Assembly (NCBI RefSeq): GCF_051622035.1
Contig: NC_135364.1
Span: forward strand, 19,743,001 to 19,807,000
Source of the DNA: Arctopsyche grandis
Taxonomy: Eukaryota > Arthropoda > Insecta > Trichoptera > Hydropsychidae
Length of the DNA stretch: 64,000 nt
Direction: 5' to 3'
Shown: one piece after another, positions 1-15,200 of the stretch
Position numbering within the stretch: the first letter of the stretch is position 1
Layout: each line of letters begins with the position of its first letter
Notes under the pieces: generated by a model
The model's input: only the letters and a program-made list of their open reading frames with translations
The model's database searches: none
Told to the model about the DNA's origin: nothing
Made by a program: the position numbers and the translations under genes

Positions 1-57
1 CTTCCAAGTCGAAGTGTTTTACTGAACTTTACTTCAAATCCAGTCAAAGGCCATATG

Positions 58-157
<100 letters not shown>

Positions 158-299
158 TATTTTTGACTCCTTAAAACGTTACATTAAAGCAAATATTATT
201 AAACATTAGTAACTAGTATTATATGCATAAAAATGAGAAATTATCATTTTGAAATATTTTTTTAATCGATTGTTTATAAAAAAATGGAATAAACCTCGA

Positions 300-3200
300 T
301 TAAGTATAAGTAAACAATCTAGTCATGGCGACACAAAATAGTGACATAGCTGATGGTAATTTATAAGTGCTGGTGATTGTCGGAGCTGTGCTGTTGCCTG
401 CTAGAATTTGCGCTGCTAATCTCAGCCTTTCGTGGTACTTGGGATTCTTCCCCGGGGGGTCGAGACATTCGAACTCACAGCATCTTTCACCGACTCGAAA
501 GTTTTCACAAAACTGTAACACAATAATACAATCAATAATTAAAACATATATATATATATATATAAACATATATTCCACAACATCAATAGAGTAAATAAAC
601 CGTTTATTGCTTGGCAAGAGAAATAATGGAGTGCAATTTAACAAAATTCTGCGCAATTCTCTGCTCTAGAGTTTTGCTGCATTCGATCGTCATAATGCGC
701 CACCGAAAGTTGCGGTTGAAAATAATGAGAGAAAAAAGTTTATTTCACAGAATTTACGCTTCAATTCCAATAAAAATTTATGCGATAACCGCTTTGATTT
801 AAATTTAAGTAGCTTTGATTTTTGGATTAATACAAAGGAGTCAATATAAGTTGTTAAAAGAAATGGCGTATGGGTAAAAATGGAACAACGCCAACTTTTT
901 CGAATAGGATTTTGGTAGGAAACCTTTATTTTAAATTTTCAACACATGCTCGTTTCCTGAACTTTTCAACCGCAGTACACGTTTGGGATTTGAAATTTAT
1001 TGACACATGCAAACTTTTCTCACAAATTAACAAAAATATTATATACAGACGTGTAATATATTGGAACATATTGATTACAAAGGCTTTCTAACGAACAATA
1101 AATAATAAGATTTAGCGAAAAATTCTGAAAATTTCCACATGGAGAAGTTTTGAATAATCGTACAAAATGGAGATGTTTTATTTATAGTTAAAAAGCTATA
1201 AACAAATTAGAATTTGTAATATTATTGTAAATATTGAAACCATATATGTATGTATGTATCGGTCTCCGTGACGAGCCAGAATGTTAAATTACAGAAAACA
1301 CAAATATCAGAAGGCAAAGATCTAAAATCGAAAGATCTTAGTCGAAAGATCAAAAAAAAGGGTGCATGGTAAACGGTACATACTCACTTAATTTGCGCGA
1401 GCAGGATACAACAGGAACAAGAGGAACAGGCTTTTCCTCCCATATTAATGTGCGCGCGCAGAATATGGGAGGAAAAGCCTGTTCCTCTTGTTCCTGTTGT
1501 ACCCTGCTCGTGCAAATTAAGTGAGTATGTACCGTTTACCATGCACCCTTTTTTTTGATCTTTCGATTTTCGATCTTTGCCTTCCGATATTAGCGTTTTC
1601 TGTCGTTTAACATTCTGTCTCGTCACGGAGACCGCTATCAATGATATGTCTATCTGACATATAAATTCATTGTTGAAAAGAGTGTTGAGATGATGTAAAT
1701 ATGGATACAAAATAAAAACATAGATAAAGTAAAAATAATGGTTGGTAGTTGTTATGAATAGAATAAGTGATCCCGAGAATGTACGTTGAGTGCATATTGT
1801 TTTCCCAGGGAGGCTGTTGGGGTAGGTGGAAGATCGTTACGTACGTATGGTGCATCGCAGTATATGGCTTTGCACCACTGCGGCTCCGAGTGGTAGCAAA
1901 CGCAGAGGGAGCAAACTCCTGGTCCGGGAACGTACAGGAGTCCGTGAGCTATGAAGTTGCCTTGGAAGTCCACACACTCTTCGCCTATGCAATCTGAAAA
2001 CATAAATTCCAAGGAGTTAGCAATGCACAATGTACATATGTACACACACACACACACACATATAATATATTCAAAACGAAAAAGTTATGAACACGGTTGT
2101 GAAAACTATGTATTCAAAATAAACGAAAATGGAAATACAAACTTTTGATTTAAGTTTTCCTTCGAGGTGATTCTACGAAAAATAGCCACTGTAATTTATT
2201 GGGACGTTACTCTGGTGGAATATTATACCAAATATACCGACATTTGTTGACTATTCTAACAAAAATTATATTGATAACTGGCTTACCTCGATAAAATAAA
2301 CGAACTTTTGTTATTAATCCACAAGAATAGTCGAAATATGATTTTTCTATTTCTTATGAAGTGGAATTTTATTTAATTCTCATATAAAGATAATTTAATA
2401 TATTATCCCTATTAATTCAATTCAGTTTCGTGTAAATACGAGTAAATACTAGTACGAGTTTTTTGTTCGCAATTTTACCGATTTAAAGTTCAGCACACTT
2501 CCAATTAACCCTTTTAAACGAAAACAAAAAATAGCGTGATCAGAACGCTATCCCAATAAACATGTTTCAATAGAAAAAACTCAATATAAAATAGTATTAA
2601 CAGTGGGAAAAAAGCTCAAATGAAAATACGTACTTTTGACTTTTGATACGAACTGTACGACTACTTAGGCAGATTTGAAAGCTGAAAAGTACTACAAATA
2701 GAAGATAAAATACCCGACTATAGATTACAATATTCGTTTTGAACAGGAAATTGACAGATTTTGAGACATCGACCGAACAACACCAAGATATAGAAAAATC
2801 GCGCGATTTAAAAAACACACATCTCTCCGAATCTCGAGCCAATCAACATTTTTTATTACCAGATTCATGTTTACTGGGCATAGATCTATAAGAAAAGTCA
2901 TATCTTGTCTCTGAACCATTTTTCGTGTCGAACAGTGTTATTAATATTTTATGTATGTATGTATACATATATATGAGCCGTTATATTAGAAAGTCTAATT
3001 TTCAGTTCCAAAAACACTATTTCTGTTTGACTTAAATCACAAATTGTTATTACTTATTTTAATTCGACATGTCCAGAATCTTGGAAAAGCAGAATAAACG
3101 TATTACAGGCCACCAAGATTAAAAGATATTGTTAAACGCAAAGCATTATATTTATTTAATGTTTTTCGAAATATTTCCCAAAATAAAGAAAAGTGGACTT

Positions 3201-6200
3201 ATGCCGCTTTCAAATATAACGGCTCATATATTGATGACGCGTTTCACAAGAGATAAAGTTTTCATGCATTCACGTGTCATTTATGTATGTATGTATTTTA
3301 TTAGATTATGCTTGCACAACAATAGTTAAATATTTACATTAATTAAGCTTTACATTTTTAAATTCAATCGAGAAAAGGTCAAAAAAAACATATGTATAAT
3401 ACTTTGAATGTAAAGAAGAAGGCAGATAACAGGGATATTGTCCTGGAGCATGCTTTTGACTAGTAAGTAAGCAGTAAGAGTAGCGTCTGGGTCACTAAGC
3501 TATCCGAACTTTTCGGTTTATTTTACCGGGTTGTGAAAAGCGGAAGAAGGAGAAGGGGGAGACCTCTGAGGATTCGGTTCATAGAAAATTTACGAGGCGC
3601 GTCTTACCCATAAATGCGACACTCGAGGCATCTCCCCCTTTTCCAAAAGACGATACGCCCTTAGAGGAGGGATGGACCGTCGGACAGAATCCCGAACTTA
3701 ACCCACTCTTTGGCGAAACAACAAACAACGAGAAAGCTCGTAGGTACATATGTATATTGTAGGTATCATGTGAACTCTTCCAACGTGTACTTTGAGACTC
3801 ATTTGAAAGGTCGGCAAATATTTTCCCTGTCGTACGTACGACACGAATACGAGTACATAGCATACAGCACGAGGGTAGCTAGCACTCGCACACACATTAT
3901 TATATTATTCATTTGCTAAATGTGAGTGCTCGACTTTATGTAGTTCAGGTGAAGTTACTGTTAGCAGCCTCCATTTCGAGTCACGGTTCACGTATTTCCG
4001 TTGAAAGATTGAAAAGTGTGATCGGCTGGATTTAAGCGTCTGGCTTTTAGAGGCTTTGTATGTAATTTTTTAATGAGTATAAGGTATATAATACGTTTTG
4101 TCCCTTGGATTTTGGTGGAATTTTTTTCAATACGTATTATTTTTACTAAGAAATTGTAATAACCTAATTACACGTCCATTTCACTCGATGTATTTAATGT
4201 TTCAGCTATCAGCGAAATCAGATCGTTTTATTCGGTGAATATTCAGATCATAGCATATGCAACGTCACAGCTACATATGTAGTATAATAGTGAAGTTATA
4301 AAAAATAGCCTTGTAAAAAAAAGTTTTTTAAAAACAAACCTCTTTTTTAGTTTTGTATATAATATTAAGATATATAAATTATTATTTTGAATAAAAATAC
4401 CAATAATTTTATTTTACTTCCACCATCTATGTATGTATAAAACTAAAGACTACATAGACGTCACCCAGATTTCGAATTTGCAAACTTCAAACGCGTCTTA
4501 ACCGCTTAGCTGCCCAAAGCGCCTTAAGGCGCAAACAGCCGTATCTATTATACGCTCAGCGCGTCGGCTGGGCGCCTAAGCGGTTAAACGATATTTTATC
4601 TCTATCGTAATGGCGGAGGATCCATTTACTTATATTGATGACCAAAATGAGCAATATGGCAAAGTATGAAAACGATCGGATAAGAGGCAATTTTTTTCCT
4701 GAATTTTAATCGTAAGTGTGATCGTATGTATCATTATATGTAATAATACATATGTAAGTTAATCTACTTAATGCATCATGTGAATGTTATCCATCTGTGT
4801 ATCCTAAGGGCTAATTTCGATGAAGTTAAACCGATGGGACCACGTGCAGTCTACTATGTATTACAGATTCGCCCCCCTAGCCACTAGGGTGAAATTACTA
4901 GTTCTTTCTGACTTGTCAAATTGAACTTTCCTGGCAACTTACAAGCGTACGAAAGTTCGCATATGTACATCTACAACCCTATCTAGTACTTGCGTCGAGT
5001 ACAGCTGTCAATATTATTCAAGCTTCCAGTCGGATTCAAAAATTAAAAATCCGTTAAAACAATACATCCACGCGTACATACGTGAATGCATGCTTATTAT
5101 TTTTTTTTAATTAAAATACCCTTAAAATGGAACGAAATATTAAAACGACAATTTCGCACAAAAAGGATAAATAAATTTATGTAAATTTGATAACGGTCCA
5201 ATTAGGCGCGCCCGACAGACGGAGGTATTCGAAATTTACATACACACTGTGTTTTGAATAACAAAAAGCGGCTTTAGTACGAAACAATAAGCGCACAGTG
5301 AAATAATTTTATTTACGCGTATTTTTAATTTCTTTTAATGAGCAAGAAACGCACCGTGACACAGATAAGTTGAAATTATTACGCGAAACAATTAATCAAA
5401 TTTGTGTCATGGCGCGCCCGCTATGTTAAGTGGCGCCCTCGCTAGTCCATGGTGATGAAGCTTTCGAATGGCGACCGATGACACGTCCACAACAGATTCA
5501 ATTTATGCTCTCCGGAAGTTTATAATTGTCAGGAAGGCTGTACTGTATATGTAATATTGTATAATATACGCATATCGTATGGGGGGGAGCATTAATGACA
5601 ATGCTAATGCCAGGATAAAGACAATCAGATAATGTTCATCCGGCTAGAATGAACCCTAGTATCAACTGGATATAGTCAACAATGGCGCACCATTGTCAGA
5701 AATCTTGTTGAAAGCTGCATTAACAACCAGTCGAGTGGAAGGCTTGAATACGGCACCATTGACAGGTCATATCCGTTCAGGTTAGAAATTAATAGATGGT
5801 GAACATTGTGGCGTATGTAGTACATATGCATGTCGAAACATGCTCTTAGAGTACACAGCTCTCCAACGTTCTCGTTCTCATCCATAATTTAAAACCTAGA
5901 TTGCGTTTTGCTTTGTCGGTGGGGAATATCGTGTTGACTAGACTTTATTTATATTTTTGCCACGGTGCCATTACATGTTGTCCCATAGCGACACCTATGG
6001 TTTCACATATATTTATAAATTTGAAATTATATTCAAATAGGTAGGTTGGTGTTGCCAATTTGGCAAGGAATCGTTTCAACAATGGAATCAGATATGTTGC
6101 CAATCTGATAGGAAACGATCGACAAATATCCAAGTCTGACCAGCAGTACTGCAAAGATACTTGGAATACATTATTTTCAATCGAGTTCAAATCGAACACG

Positions 6201-9200
6201 GACCTATCGGTGATTAGCATTAACGCAATCCCCGAGCAATACTACTGGCTATAAATGGATTAAATCCTCGTTGTAAATTCGTCAATCAACCAACATTATG
6301 TTTATAAAATCAGCAGCGCATCCTCCAACACGTACTTTACATACTACTATATCAAACTTTTTTTAGTCTTATTGCTTATTTTTGTTTTTTTTTTGATGTA
6401 CAAATATTATATAAAGGAACATAAGACTTTTCGTGTGTTTTTTTTTGTTTAATAATCTAATATTTCTATTGTTTTTTTTTAATATACTAATGGTTTTACC
6501 CGGCTTCGTACGGTATTTGTAATAAAAATCGCTTAAACATGGTTAAGTTAAATCGCTTAAACATTGTTTTTTTTTATTCCGGAACTGAAACAGAAATCCA
6601 GATCCGAAACTTAAAAAATAATCCGGAACCGGAACTGAAATAGAAATCGGGATCCGGAACTGAAAAAGGAATTGAAATCGAAAACGATATCGTCGGCATA
6701 GAAACTTCGATTTGTTCGATGACGTCACGGATTCTACGAATCAAAACTTACATACATACAAAGTCTCTTTTGAAATTGGGTGACCGTCACCGCACCGAAT
6801 ATTAAAAAATCGAAAATGTTCATTTACCATGCATACATATGAAAAACGGTTAGTATATATGTACATATATCAGTGGCGTGCGGTAAAAGTCTCTCTCCGC
6901 CCTTTGGGCGAGCAGGACACAAGAGGAACAAGAGGAACAGGTTTTTCCTCCCGTATCCTGCGCGCGCCCATTAAACAAGGCTGTATGAAAAAAGAGAGAT
7001 AATTTCACCGCATGCCAATGATATATATTATATATGCATAGTACCGTTTACCATGCACCCTTTTTTTTGATCTTTTGACTTAAGATCTTTCGACTTTCGA
7101 TCTTTGCCTTCCGACATTTGCTTTTTCAATCTTTTGACTTTCGGTGCCGTGAGGTAGACCCCTAATGTAATAGTAAACATTTTATTAATAATTTTATTTT
7201 AATTAGATTTATTTGAATATTCATTTGTTTTTTATTAAATTTAACGTCACGGATTCTATGAACCAAAATATACATACATACATACAAAGTCTCTTACGAA
7301 ATTATATATTAGATTAGAAGTTATTTTTAAATTCTATATTTATGTTTTTAAATGATAAACATTTTTTTTAAATTCACACACATTTTATGAAATGCTTGCG
7401 ATGAATGTGTTTTTTGTTTTATAAAATGCGCATTTAAATTGTCCCCAATTTAGTATGCTTATTGATGTCCACGCGGCAGATTTAAATCTAATAAAAAAAA
7501 TCGTATGAGATCGAAACAACGAATATAATTTGGAGTAGGCCTGTCGTCAACAGCCTGCAGCTCCGACCCTATTGGGCAATTGGGGTCCGAGTATTGTTAT
7601 TAGACAATGCTTCGGATACCTACGTTAATGTTAGTCGTAACACGTGTTTACGTACGTACGGTACATAATACAAAAGTGCCTTATCAGACTACGGCATAAC
7701 ATTGTGCGTATACCGAATCGTCTTCAGTATAACGTACTCGTACAAGTAGAGAGTGTGAATACGGGTTACTGCTAATACAAGTACATACATACATACATAT
7801 GTATTAAGTACATACATACATACATATATCGCATTGTGATCGAGTGATTTATTACAGCGAAAACGTTCATCTAGTGCGAAAACATACCATAGCATTAGGT
7901 GCTACGCCAACGTAGCATATTTACCACGTTGAAATTCCTCAGCCAAACAAAACGACGGGTCTGGATAATCATCTTTCAGGAAACTTTACCAAACAAACTG
8001 AGCCGAGATGGATGATATAGCTGTCTTGAATTCGCAAGGCGTGTCTACATAAACGATCAAACTCTTTTCTACTGCGTTTACATGGATTCAATATGAAGTG
8101 GAATTGTTTTGTTCAAAAGTAGACTAATCTCATTTGGGGGAGTGGAAGCTGGAATACTAAATAAAATGCCTGTCACTTTAGAGGGTGGGGGTATACTTTT
8201 TTTTAGATTTCTTCACGACAAACTTTATTACTATAATATGTATATGTATATTTTGAAGATGATTCGCACCAAAGAAGTTTTTGAATAATAACTGAATCAC
8301 TCAGCAATCCTCGGACTGGTGAGAGATGGAAAAAGTAAATAGTGGAACTTTTTAAGGTAATTATGTATGAAAAAGACCGATGCGGTGCAAACGATCGACA
8401 AGCGCCAGACAGACTGAACCACAGATTAACGACACGTGTACCTTATGCGTGCGCACTGCTCGCACTTACACTAAGCGAAATCTACCCGAAGTCCCGACAT
8501 ACCTACCCTGTATACGTTCTGTGCTTTTGATACCGATTTAGTTCCGAATTTCGCCTTATTAAACTCACCAGAAAGATCCAACTCAATTTTAATAATTGCA
8601 TCTGTGCACATCGAAAGGTTACTCGTCATCTGATGTGCAATCTATCATTCGTGAAGTCGAGAATTGCGGTTAAAGCAGCCATCTAGTTAATCTGTGGTTC
8701 AGTCTGTCTGGCGCTTGTCGATCGTTTGCACCAAACCCGAAAAATCTTATATATAAAACAAAGACCAATTGTTGTATGTGTGTGTGTGTATGATTAGCTG
8801 TTGTTAAATATTCAAATAAATTTAATAAAAATGCAAATGATTATTTACTATTAGATTAGTCATATTAAAAATAAATGAATATTTACTATTAGATTAGCCA
8901 TATTACAAATAACGAGCAAAGCCGGGTGAAATCACTAGTTATTTGTGAAAATAAGCATATTTTACTGCAAAAGTATGGTTTGACTTGAACAGATAACTTT
9001 ATTTGTAGGTGTTAACCTAATTTATAGGTTCAAATTAATCGAAATAGTAACTAGATACAATTATAAAATTGATGCACCACCTTGAATCCTCATGCGTGCC
9101 ACATTGTGGCACACAGGTCACAGTTTTGCGTTCGCTGCGCTGACATGAATTACACTAAATTATTTTTATGGATACTAATATGGGCTTGACCGGTTTTTTC

Positions 9201-12200
9201 AGTATGAAGCGGTTAGCACACCGTGTGATACTTTTTTTACAGTGGAAAACTTTGCGCTCAATCCGTCTGGGACGTATAAATTCAGAGCAAACGTGAAAAT
9301 ACTGTGACTTCGTGAATTCAAGCGTTCAGCCGATAAAGTATGCAAAAACATAGCGAGGCGAAACGGCATAATTTCAGTAAGAGGCGGTAAAAAACGCCCC
9401 GTTTCATAACAACGAGAAGCTGAAATTATAAATAAGACAATTCTGAAAGTGGAGACGACGTTCGAGTGAAAGAAAAATGTATGTATTCTAAACAGGGAGT
9501 AGGCTACAATTAAATTTTCAGTATTGTGTACATACATAATGTACATATGTATATATGTAGGTATATAATAATGTGTGAATAAATCTTTTGAACTTCTTCT
9601 TGTATGTTAAGAATAACTGGATCGCAGTAAGCTATTGCTTAGACAAAGTTTAGTTAATCCTCGGCTGGGAAATTTCTTACAAGTAGGAAAAACAACACTT
9701 GTATGCATTTACAAAGCATTTCCTAATCCTTGTGCATATACATATGTACATCATAAAGTATATATGTAGGCTAAAGATAATCTTAGTTTTAGCAGTAAAA
9801 ACTTTTTTGTCTAAACTTTATATTGCGAAAGGAAAATTTCACAATTTTCAGATTTTCCGTAATCTCGAATTTAGAAAATTTTTCGTTAGCAGTGACACAT
9901 TATTTTAGTGTTTATGTGAGAGCGTAGAAAAAATAAATGAAATATTTACTAATGGAGAACAGATAAGCTAAATAATATAAATAAGCCACAGCGTCGTGCA
10001 CTAGTATGTAGAATTATCGTAGAGATGTCGTGGGTTCAAGAGTGGCTATTGAAAAAAAAAATACAAGCTTAATTATTGTGACGGATCCATTAAATCTGTA
10101 TCCTCCCCCATAGTTTCGCAAATTTGCTTTGTTTAAAATAAATGTACTGTTGATGATCTGACCATATGGATAATTCCTATCATGGCATATACATACATAC
10201 ATATGTATGTTATACGTACATATATAAAAATGGCAAAGTATGAAAACGATCGGATAAGAGCCCAAATTTTTTTTTACTAGTGATCGTAAGTGAAAGTAAG
10301 AAGAGGTTAGTAATAAAAAAAATTTAAAATAAATGAATATACATATTAACAAAAATTTAACTCACTCATTTTCAAAAAAAATGTGATCGAAAATAAATAT
10401 ATGTATGTATGTATGTATTACAGTGAAAGCATATTTTCACCAATTGAAGCAGTGAAAATGTATCAAACAATGAATTTACAACGTTTAGCTTTATAAATTT
10501 AACCCTAACAACCCAATCTCAAATGAACAGGGCCAACCCTTACTTAACCTAACCTATCTTAACCCTTAAATAATACCAACCCTAACAATCTAATCTTAAA
10601 TGAATAAAACCAATCCTAAAAATGTAACTAGTTATGATTTCACTGTTTCACATCAGTGAAAATATATTTTCACTTGAAATATAATTTCACTGTGACATAC
10701 AAATGTATGTACATGTACAAACATATATGAACTGTGTATTTAAAAAATACCAAAAGTGTATTTGGAAATAGTCTCAGGTATTATATCTTTGATTTTAAAT
10801 TTAAAAATGATACGCCTTAGTATAGACTCATTCTACCACTAATAATTACAAATATGAACTAGTCGATACAAAGTTTTCTTCTGAAATCAAAACAGCTCAC
10901 CTGACATAAAAATGAAATTACATATGTGTGTATTTCGGTACTACCGATATTCTATGTACATATTTTTTACTACGAGTATATGTATGTAGTAAGTACTGAA
11001 AATCGAATTCTAGTCAAAAACCACTAGATTAATTTAGATAGCACCGGTATTGGATTCCCTAATGAGCATACATACATAAATTCAAACGTAAATAATAAGT
11101 CACAGACAGAGTTTTTAGTGACACCAGCTGGGATCTGAACAAAATCATTTTCTATTATTTAAAATTAAAAAAGTATACACAATCAGAAATTTCGTATAAA
11201 AATATTTGACGTTTCTCGAGAAAACCGCTTTCAAAATTGAATTTTTGTGCGACCAAAAAAAACAAAAGAAATGAATTCTATTTTTCCAAATACTTTTTAT
11301 GAAAATATGGTTTCTTATAGACGAATTCCGCAACTGGCTAGAGTTGTCTTTCGACATAACCTTCAGCCGATTTTTCCCCTCACGTCGCGATTTTTTCTGA
11401 AACTGTTTACAAACTCAGGATTTATTTGCTCGAAAGCTCGACCTACCACTTAAATAAAGACACAACCTTGGCTTAGATATTAGACTTAAATTATTTAGAA
11501 TATGAAACGAACGTCGTATTTGAACAGCGGATTGTTCCGTGCACATACGAGTACGTCGGCAATATTATATATTATAAACCGATACGCTCAAATTTATTAA
11601 TATTTCAGCGCCATTATGGCTGTATCAACATTTTGCTGTTTGCTATTCTAATGACGTCAGCATTATACACGCGATCTACCCCAGCGCATTTCATTTACAC
11701 TTTCCACAGTTTCGCATAGTTGGCGCAATTATTATTAAAATCAATATATTTTTTTAAAACAACTAAACATATTCATGAGTTTCATTCGAAATTCGAAATA
11801 TTTTCCCAAGATACTTTTATTAGTCTATGGTTCAAGAACCCCTTGCAGATACCTGGATGTCTGGAAAAACAATCCATTTTTATTTTCATTTTATTGACAT
11901 ATTATATGTACATATACATACATTTACATAGACAACAAATGCAAACATACAAACATTAACAATGCTAATAAGTAATTTAACTAATTTTTCTTTATCCTGT
12001 AGGGATATACTTACATACAAAATAATTCTTGAACTAGTAAAAAATACGCATTTGAAATGGTTTTCATTATATAAAATTTCTCAGCCCTGTAAAGAAGTAT
12101 TACAGTTCGGTTTATTTTAAAAATGAACGGTATCCAAATTGCCTCCAAAATATATACACAGACAGTGGCGGACTGGGACTGAAATTAGTGCATGCCAGGA

Positions 12201-15200
12201 TTCAAAGGGGGCCCACCCAGAGTTAAAAAAATTTGTCCCCCCCCCATATAACAAAATTTTCTTCTTTCCATCACGCTAAAAATGAAAAAAATAAGCTTAT
12301 TTTTGAAAAAATAATTACAAAAAAATATTATGTAAAAAGCGAAAAAAGCGCCGCAGTCGAAAATTTTTTTCCAAAAATCTTCACATGATCAACAAAAATC
12401 GACCATCTAACTGAGTCACTAAAAAACTATCTCAATTTCTACCGACTATCTTTTCACTTTATCTATGTACATATGTACATAATAACAATAGGTAAAGTTT
12501 GTGATCATGCGAAAATTTGAACTCAGAATCGATCACTGATCACGTTAATATACGAAATTTCCGAAAAATAAACGTTACACATCTATTTTTGAGACAAAAT
12601 AAAGTAAAGGGAACCTTTCTCGTGATTCACTCTATAGGATGAATAATTTCTAAGAATTTTACCCAAGGAATACCACTTAAAAACCAAAATATACTTGTTT
12701 CGAAATATTAAAATCTTTTTTTTTTCACATAGCAACGATTATTTTATTAGTTACCCAAAAGTAACATACATAAGAAATAAACGTAGATCCATAGTATCTC
12801 ATTAATCATTGAATTCATAATATTCACACTATTCCTTAATTTAGGGGGGCGAGTGTACTTAAATTTTGATCAAATTTAAGTAGGAGAGCCTTACTTCAAA
12901 AAGACAATTTTTTTAGTATTTTTAGATTAAAGAATATACATATGTACTATTTAGATAAAGTAATCCTTGTTCATAAGTACAGGAATATCCGTGTATATCC
13001 GTGGAAGTACATATAAGGATCCGTGAAGTGCAAAGGTTAAGAGCTACACACTACTGGTTTATATTTTAAGTCGTCCGAGTTTCAAAATATGGGAGCATAA
13101 TATCGATAGTAAAAAAGTACTACTTCGAATCTGGTTATTTCCTTGCGTTATTATTCAGGGTCGGCATACAGAGTAAAGACACTCATATGTCTCTCGAGGC
13201 AGATGTCGCTCCATTTGTCACATAAACTTGTGCAATATAACACGCCGGAACGAGCTAAGAGAAAAAACGCGAAGGAAATTTTACCAATTTTTACAAGGAT
13301 GTGGTCACATCATCGATCTCGTACCCTTCCTTCTAGAATGATTGAAGTTGATATCCTTTTCGATCCGGACGCCCACGCGTACTCAAACGGGAACAGTTAA
13401 TTTTTAAGAAATACGGTTACAATATATGTACATATATGAATATAGTTATTGTATATACATATAATACTATGTTTATGCATCAGTGGTTTTCAATCTGGTT
13501 GGATTCAACAAAGTCTTTTTCACAATAAAAAGTCAACGGCGTAGTGCACTGGTAGAGCTATTGCATATACGCTGAATTATTGCATGTGGCCAAATACGCT
13601 GCTGACGTTTTGTTTATCAAAACACAGATCGACCGTCTCCTGTTGCAATTTTCCAATTTTTCTAACTTAATTGTGCGACGGATATAATAAATCGCTATCC
13701 TTCCCTCAGTTTCGCGCAAATTCGAGTTATTAGAATCTCGAATTTGTTGAATCTTATAAATGCTACCCACATAATATATTTCTCACAAATTCACTATGTA
13801 TCAAAAATTTGTTGATTGCTCATAGATGTCGCTATTGTATTCTATGTACTGTTATATTTGAAAAATTGTTAGTAGGTACTTACATCTAATATATAATTTC
13901 GAAAGAGAATTTATAACTATGCAAGGTTTGAGTGGGAGCATCGAAAAGTTTCTTTGACGACGATATTAATATCGTTGAATATTATTTTTTTTCGATTAAA
14001 ATAAATTTAATAAAAGACAAATGAATGAGATTAGCCATTTTTAAGCTGTTTATATTACAAATACCGAGCGAAGCCGGGTAAAACCACTAGTAGGTATATA
14101 AAGTGACAAAAGCATATTGACTATATATGTATGTACATATGTACATACATACGTATGAATGAATGTGGATTATATGAAGGGAGAAAATAGCGATATTTTT
14201 ACAGAACTACCCGTGATTTATGTAAAAAAAATTAAAATCATTATATCTAAATATGTATATACAGAACTACTGTATCAGAAAACCGTTAATAATGCACAAT
14301 TGCCAATTTTTTTTATAAAAGTTGACATACTTTCCTTCAAAAATCGATTTCGATTTCATTATTTCTTATAGAAAATGATTTGACATGATCTGGAAAAATA
14401 AAATGATTTCAAACACTCTGAAATGTTTTACTACATATTAAAATACCATGTTAAACAATGTTCTCTACATATGGAGATAACCTAAAGCCATTTCAATATT
14501 TATGGTAAAACACCATAGACGCAAAATTATTAAATACAATAACGAATCACATATTTTAATGCGCCTTCCTGGCCAATTACAAATTACAATTACAAATACA
14601 AATGCACCATTTTTATTACAATAACGAATCACATATTTTAATACTAAATTGAGAAGCACTGCATTCTAGTTAAAAGAAAAAAATAGGGCATTGTATATGG
14701 AAAACTCGTCCTGAACGTTAAGGAATCACGTGCGCCCCGTATAAGTAAGCTTTCGCTACAAAGCCCGACTTCCACAGATCCTCGGTTCATTTAATCTGTG
14801 ATATTTATTTTATATATATAGCCCGACATTCATATGGAATACTTATTTATTAATTTAATCTTATTATCCATATTTTATCACGAATCATACAAATAATTAA
14901 TTTGCACAGTTAAATGTAGTCAAACTATCACGGAGGAAATTATTATATTCATACAATAAATAAGAAAATTCGCACATACATATGTATATACATACATACA
15001 TACATACGTATATGAACATACGTATAAAACGAACGTATTCGTAAATGCGACAAAAGAGGCGAGTCTACTAAAAGGATACACCTTGGGGTCTAAAAGAATA
15101 TACGAGTATATCGGACAAGTTAATGGAAAACGTGAGCGAAATGAAGCGGAAAAGAATAAAAAAAAACCTGCTGTTAGGATAAGTGATGCGTTAAGAAACA

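Noticed and set aside
10500-10620. Degenerate TAACCTAACC tract as an interstitial telomere
   Set aside because: Only two to three exact TTAGG units in a row; neighbouring units are too degenerate. A similar two-unit motif occurs near 27400, so chance or an old repeat is more likely.
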